Source: a bacterium (GTDB taxonomy: Bacteria > Patescibacteriota > Minisyncoccia > UBA6257 > JACOXY01). Taken from it: a stretch of DNA of 32,747 nucleotides. The DNA is taken from assembly GCA_030680955.1 (NCBI GenBank), contig JAUXUB010000010.1:1-32747 (forward strand). Reading direction: 5' to 3'. Positions 29,903-32,747 of this stretch are shown in pieces. The position numbers and the translations under genes are program-made. Within the stretch, counting starts at the first letter, position 1, and each line of letters begins with the position of its first letter. The notes under the pieces are model-generated. The model ran no database searches. It had not been told where the DNA came from and was given only the letters and a program-made list of their open reading frames with translations.

Positions 29903-29911
29903 TGCTATGAT
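29903..29911 (+). promoter_or_regulatory. extended -10 predicting a leaderless STM3941-like mRNA
   Basis: TGC plus TATGAT (29906-29911), then 7 nt to ATG 29919. The ATG at 29907 falls inside the -10 box and so cannot be the start. Confidence 0.5.
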
Positions 29912-29918
29912 TATAACA

Positions 29919-30461
29919 ATGCAACCAATAAAAATTTACTCTAGTCATTTAAAAAATGTTGTAGAAATATTTTTTGGAATTATTTTTGCAATCGCAAGTT
30001 ACTATTTAGGAATGAGTGATTGGATAATAAATGTTTGGGTATTAGGGGCTACATTACTTTTGTATTTTTGTACTCCACTTTTTAGTTTGGTCGCCCTTTA
30101 TTCATTAATTGGTTTAATTTTTGGAAGGCCAATAATTATAATTTCAGACGATGGAATATTAGATCGTTCGCCCTTTATGAATTTTGGCTTGATTCCTTGG
30201 CCAGAAATTGATAGAGTCTTTTATAAGAGGGCTTCAAATAAAGACTACATTTGTGTTGCTTTAAAAAAGCCAGAAACGTATCTTGGTGGGCAATCGGTTT
30301 TGAAGCGTATTTTAACAAGAAAAAAAGCTAGCGATGATGCCTTTATAACTTTCGAACAGTCGCTCTTGCCTGTTAAGCCTGGAGAACTTATTAGAGAAAT
30401 TCGTTCTACGCACCCAGAGATTCGTATTCATTACCCATTCCCGCATTTTGAGAAAATATAG
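29919..30461 (+). CDS. STM3941-like membrane protein with a PH-like domain
   Basis: A 180-aa protein from ATG 29919 (MQPIKIYSSHLK). Two membrane helices (~13-37 and ~41-66) are followed by a beta-rich domain, IIIISDDGILDRSPFMNFGLIPWPEIDRVF. This matches the STM3941 family (bacterial PH-like) pattern 'DDxGIxDxSSxxGxGxIPWxEI'. YICVALKKPETYLGGQSVLKRIL also fits. The role of the family is unknown. I chose 29919 over 29907 because the earlier ATG lies within a -10 box. The next gene starts 17 nt downstream. Confidence 0.8.
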   Translation: MQPIKIYSSHLKNVVEIFFGIIFAIASYYLGMSDWIINVWVLGATLLLYFCTPLFSLVALYSLIGLIFGRPIIIISDDGILDRSPFMNFGLIPWPEIDRVFYKRASNKDYICVALKKPETYLGGQSVLKRILTRKKASDDAFITFEQSLLPVKPGELIREIRSTHPEIRIHYPFPHFEKI

Positions 30462-30478
30462 ATAAAGTAATTCATATT

Positions 30479-30838
30479 ATGCCAAAGAAGAAAATATTAC
30501 CCATAACTATAAAAGTTCAAAAACAAGATCCTACTGACGAGGGTTGGCAATTTGTTGTTTGGCTTGGGGACGAAGAAGCGCGAACAGAGCATATTGTTAC
30601 TCTAGATAGAGAATATTGGGATAGACTTACAAAAAGTGTTGGCACGCCAGCAGATATAATAAAAAAATCATTTGAATTTCTATTAAAAAAAGAGCCGCAA
30701 GAAGCCATTTTAAAATCATTTGACCTTCGTGTTATTAGAAGACATTTTCCAGATTTTGAAAAAGAAATAATTCCAGAAGAGCCATATTTGGAGGCTCGCC
30801 CAGCACTTAGCTACAAAGGAAAAAAGAAACATAAGTAA
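30479..30838 (+). CDS. hypothetical basic protein (119 aa)
   Basis: A small protein that I do not recognise. It starts with basic and beta-prone segments (ITIKVQKQDP, then WQFVVWLGDEEARTEHIVTLDREYWDRLT), continues with helices (PADIIKKSFEFLLKKEPQEAI), and has a Lys-rich tail (YKGKKKHK). The DEEARTEHIVTL segment could bind a partner, but no motif is diagnostic. It lies 17 nt after the STM3941-like gene on the same strand, so the two may be co-transcribed. There is no SD. Confidence 0.6.
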   Translation: MPKKKILPITIKVQKQDPTDEGWQFVVWLGDEEARTEHIVTLDREYWDRLTKSVGTPADIIKKSFEFLLKKEPQEAILKSFDLRVIRRHFPDFEKEIIPEEPYLEARPALSYKGKKKHK

Positions 30839-30931
30839 TTACATTTCGTGAATGAATTTCGCAAGAAGAAATCTAAGAAAGCATAAGTGAAGCCCGTCTT
30901 TAGTGTGAGGCATGTAGGAAAAAATAAAAAA

Positions 30932-30953
30932 GCCGATGGATTGTCCATCTGGC
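30932..30953 (-). terminator. intrinsic terminator of the 86-aa membrane protein gene
   Basis: GCC and ATGG pair with CCAT and GGC around ATTGT, with a 1x2 internal loop. On the minus strand TTTTTTATTTTTT follows. It lies about 25 nt after the gene's stop. Confidence 0.75.
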
Positions 30954-30977
30954 CAAATATTGATTATTCTAAAAAAA

Positions 30978-31238
30978 TTAAAGATTTATTTCTAAATCAG
31001 GAATAGATTCGTTATGGTCGTTGTTTTCATTTTCGTCTGGCTCTTTGGAGGAATGTTCGCATGGTCGTGCAGTAACATAGGCAGCGACTATCATTATTAC
31101 AATTCCAAAGAAAGCTTGGGTGTGTTCGTAGAGTGATGATTCGAAAATATTATCACTTCCGCCATAGTGCCAAAAAATAAATCCACCAACTACGAAAATG
31201 CTTAAATTAACTATTAACTGCAGATAATGTGCGACCAT
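30978..31238 (-). CDS. small membrane protein (86 aa), unknown
   Basis: It has two hydrophobic segments: residues ~5-25 (YLQLIVNLSIFVVGGFIFW) and ~42-57 (AFFGIVIMIVAAYVTA). A very acidic, polar cytoplasmic or outer tail follows (SSKEPDENENNDHNESIPD). No family is recognised. The SD is AAGGAG before ATG 31238, and a terminator follows, so it is a single-gene unit opposite to its neighbours. Confidence 0.65.
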   Translation of the reverse strand: MVAHYLQLIVNLSIFVVGGFIFWHYGGSDNIFESSLYEHTQAFFGIVIMIVAAYVTARPCEHSSKEPDENENNDHNESIPDLEINL

Positions 31239-31336
31239 ATATTCTCCTTAGCGAAGTTCTGATAGATATTTAACATAGAAGACGATTCAAGACAATGTTT
31301 TAAATTGTCATATTTAATGTATATTAAATAGTAACT

Positions 31337-32005
31337 ATGGATAAGATTTTTGCTATCTATAAGCCAAAAGGTCCCACGTCTTACGATATGATTCGTAAAA
31401 TAAAAAAGGAGATTGGTAATGATATTAAAATTGGCCATGCTGGGACACTAGATCCGCTTGCAAGTGGAATTTTAGTTATCGCAATTGGAGGAGCGACAAA
31501 AAATATAAGTGAAGAAGTTGCAAAAGAAAAAGAATATATTGCGAAAATTAAACTTGGTGTTAGAAGTTCTACTGACGATGAAGAAGGAGAGAAGACTAGA
31601 AGCACGAATTATGAATTAAGAATTAACATAGAAGAAATAGAAAAAGTTTTAAAAATATTTATTGGAAAAATTCAGCAAGTACCTCCCGTATATAGCGCTT
31701 TAAAAATTAATGGTAAAGAGGCTTATAAAAGAATGAGAAGTGGTGAAGTGATTGAAATGAAATCTAGAGAAGTAGAAATTAAAAGTATAGACGTCTTAAC
31801 TTATGACTGGCCCTTCTTAGTGATTAAAGTAATAACAGGCCCTGGCGTATATATCCGCTCTCTAGCGCGCGATATTGGCGAAAAATTAGGTGTTTGGGGG
31901 TATATGTCAGACCTTGAACGGACAAGAGTAGGAGATTTTACAAAGGAAAATGCAATTGAAATTAGTGACATAAAAAATATTTTTGGAGTTGACAAAACAT
32001 TGTAA
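31337..32005 (+). CDS. truB: tRNA pseudouridine(55) synthase
   Basis: A 222-aa enzyme that makes pseudouridine at position 55 of the T-loop of tRNAs. KPKGPTSYDMI opens the fold, GHAGTLDPLASGILVI has the catalytic Asp D39, VPPVYSALKINGKEAYKRMRSG binds tRNA, and GVYIRSLARDIG is the family's closing motif. The length is at the short end because the C-terminal PUA domain is missing. No SD is seen. Its last codons also form the -35 box of the next promoter. Confidence 0.96.
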   Translation: MDKIFAIYKPKGPTSYDMIRKIKKEIGNDIKIGHAGTLDPLASGILVIAIGGATKNISEEVAKEKEYIAKIKLGVRSSTDDEEGEKTRSTNYELRINIEEIEKVLKIFIGKIQQVPPVYSALKINGKEAYKRMRSGEVIEMKSREVEIKSIDVLTYDWPFLVIKVITGPGVYIRSLARDIGEKLGVWGYMSDLERTRVGDFTKENAIEISDIKNIFGVDKTL

Positions 32006-32017
32006 TTTGATTATTAT
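31989..32017 (+). promoter_or_regulatory. strong promoter of the 123-aa gene
   Basis: TTGACA (31989-31994, within the truB coding end), exactly 17 nt, TATTAT (32012-32017). The start is expected near 32024, giving a 30-nt leader with a GAAGGAGGG SD. Confidence 0.75.
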
Positions 32018-32053
32018 ATTACCAGTTCAGGTGTTGAGAAGGAGGGCATTGAT

Positions 32054-32425
32054 ATGAGCATTACCAAGATGATTGAAGGTGATTTAAAAGACCTTTCTGA
32101 ATATTTTGAGAGTCAGGATGCTCAATTGAAGGAAATCATCACCGAATGTATTGGAGGGAAAAGTTACGGTATTGTGTATCGCATGCCAGCTGCCGATACT
32201 GGTGGAGAAATTTGTTTTGATAATCCCGATATATTAGTCAGATTTGCATGCCTGCCACTTACTGCACAGAAGGTGTTTCTCACAGCGGTTCGCAAGGTTA
32301 TTAATGAATTTGGCAATAATGTGTTTTGCCTTACGACTAGGTTTTGGGATGTAAAAAAGGAAGTTTTGCAAATCGAGCTCGACGTATCTGGCAGTTTGAG
32401 TATCAATTTTGTCAGTTACGAATAA
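32054..32425 (+). CDS. hypothetical protein (123 aa)
   Basis: A soluble mixed alpha/beta protein. Helices come first (MIEGDLKDLSEYFESQDAQLKEII), then strands (KSYGIVYRM, GEICF), a helix (AQKVFLTAVRKVINEF) and closing strands (VLQIELDVSGSLSINFV). There are four Cys but no CxxC pair, and no known family. It has a strong SD (GAAGGAGGG), its own near-consensus promoter and a terminator. It is therefore a highly expressed one-gene unit. Confidence 0.65.
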   Translation: MSITKMIEGDLKDLSEYFESQDAQLKEIITECIGGKSYGIVYRMPAADTGGEICFDNPDILVRFACLPLTAQKVFLTAVRKVINEFGNNVFCLTTRFWDVKKEVLQIELDVSGSLSINFVSYE

Positions 32426-32440
32426 AATCTTCTTATATGG

Positions 32441-32464
32441 TGGCGCTAACATAGCGCCATTTTT
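32441..32464 (+). terminator. intrinsic terminator after the 123-aa gene
   Basis: TGGCGCT (32441-32447) pairs perfectly with AGCGCCA (32453-32459) around AACAT, followed by TTTTT. Confidence 0.88.
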
Positions 32465-32572
32465 AATACATTAAGATTGGTAAATTAAAAAATCAATCTA
32501 AATAATATTTTGGTTAGGTTACTGTGAATTACGAAACTTCCTTTTTTATATAGAATAAGCTATTATTATAGA

Positions 32573-32605
32573 AGTCGTGGCTCTTTGAAATAAAGAACCC
32601 CGACT
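32573..32605 (+). repeat. palindrome before the terminal reading frame
   Basis: AGTCGTGGCTCTTT (32573-32586) pairs with AAAGAACCCCGACT (32592-32605) around GAAAT, with two mismatches. It lies 6 nt before the ATG at 32612. It could be an end structure of an insertion sequence or a start-site hairpin. Confidence 0.5.
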
Positions 32606-32611
32606 ACCATT

Positions 32612-32747
32612 ATGAAGACACTTCAAGTATACCAAACCTTGAAGAATAAAGTAAGTTTTCTTTATGAAAAACTCAAATTATCTAAATATGAAAATACTAC
32701 TGGTCGTAAATTGAAAATATCTATCTCTGAAGTAATCACCTTGGCTC
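32612..32747 (+). CDS. probable transposase N-terminus, cut by the window edge
   Basis: An open frame of 45 codons to the end of the window. It contains LKNKVSFLYEKLKL followed by TTGRKLKISISEVITLA. The 'GRKLxxSxSExITLAL' pattern is like the N-terminal helical region of DDE transposases of the IS4/IS982 type. I cannot fix the family from this length. Support comes from the palindrome directly upstream, a common IS feature, and from the 3' truncation being due only to the window. Confidence 0.4.
   Translation, partial: MKTLQVYQTLKNKVSFLYEKLKLSKYENTTGRKLKISISEVITLA

Noticed and set aside
29907-29918. Start of the STM3941-like protein at 29907
   Set aside because: That ATG is part of the TATGAT -10 box; the leaderless start at 29919 fits the spacing seen at other genes.
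1-32747. CRISPR array or cas genes
   Set aside because: No regularly spaced direct repeats and no Cas motif found on either strand.

Overview
The window is AT-rich bacterial DNA with short, tightly spaced genes. It probably comes from a Candidate Phyla Radiation (Patescibacteria, Parcubacteria-like) genome. The support is indirect: a prfB-ftsE-ftsX run, many short orphan proteins, a tRNA gene without encoded CCA, and many genes without a Shine-Dalgarno (SD) sequence. UGA is a stop here: prfB carries the classic CTT-TGA autoregulatory frameshift and nth ends in TGA. This is therefore ordinary code 11, not the UGA=Gly code of Gracilibacteria/SR1. The lineage is inference.

Layout. Positions 1-6450 look like an accessory island. 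It begins with an IS30-type transposase start (minus strand, cut by the window edge) and a HEIGH metallopeptidase-like gene. Next comes a perfect-consensus promoter with a structured, U-tract-ended leader, then a three-gene block: a catalytically degenerate D-2-hydroxyacid-dehydrogenase-like protein, tRNA-Cys(GCA), and a methyltransferase/SDR-fold fusion. After that are a small gene broken by an in-frame stop, a kinase-fold protein, a small Fic-inhibitor-like protein with a probable homopolymer frameshift, and tRNA half-like sequences. Positions 6600-11800 hold a NYN nuclease, orphan proteins, and a 3-kb segment bounded by two inverted 142-bp MITE copies. That segment carries a membrane protein, an 88-aa protein, a PP2C phosphatase and a Cys-rich protein. 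Positions 11800-32000 are mostly housekeeping: an AI-2E-family permease and a Ca-type P-ATPase, a GT2 glycosyltransferase, prfB, ftsE, ftsX, nth, tpiA, a DUF167 protein, a DUF2585 protein, a cysteine desulfurase, a PD-(D/E)XK protein, rsmI, a CAP-domain protein, a HAD phosphatase, an HTH protein, an STM3941-like protein and truB. The window ends in a probable transposase start behind a palindrome.

Expression signals fall into two classes. One set of genes (kinase-fold, NYN, AI-2E permease, prfB, nth, tpiA, STM3941-like) has a -10 box 6-7 nt before the ATG, predicting leaderless mRNAs. Most of these -10 boxes are of the extended TGnTATAAT type. A second set, mostly small orphan or regulatory proteins, has a strong AAGGAG-type SD and usually a hairpin terminator; several also have a -35 of the form TTGCAW with 16-17 nt to the -10. 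A further repeat family, inverted arms of the form TCCCGTTAGA, fills the exact stop-to-start gaps around the CAP gene and recurs before the P-ATPase.

The best candidates for something undescribed are the dehydrogenase-like/tRNA-Cys/methyltransferase-SDR block with its structured leader, the gene-boundary inverted-repeat family, and the MITE-bounded PP2C segment.
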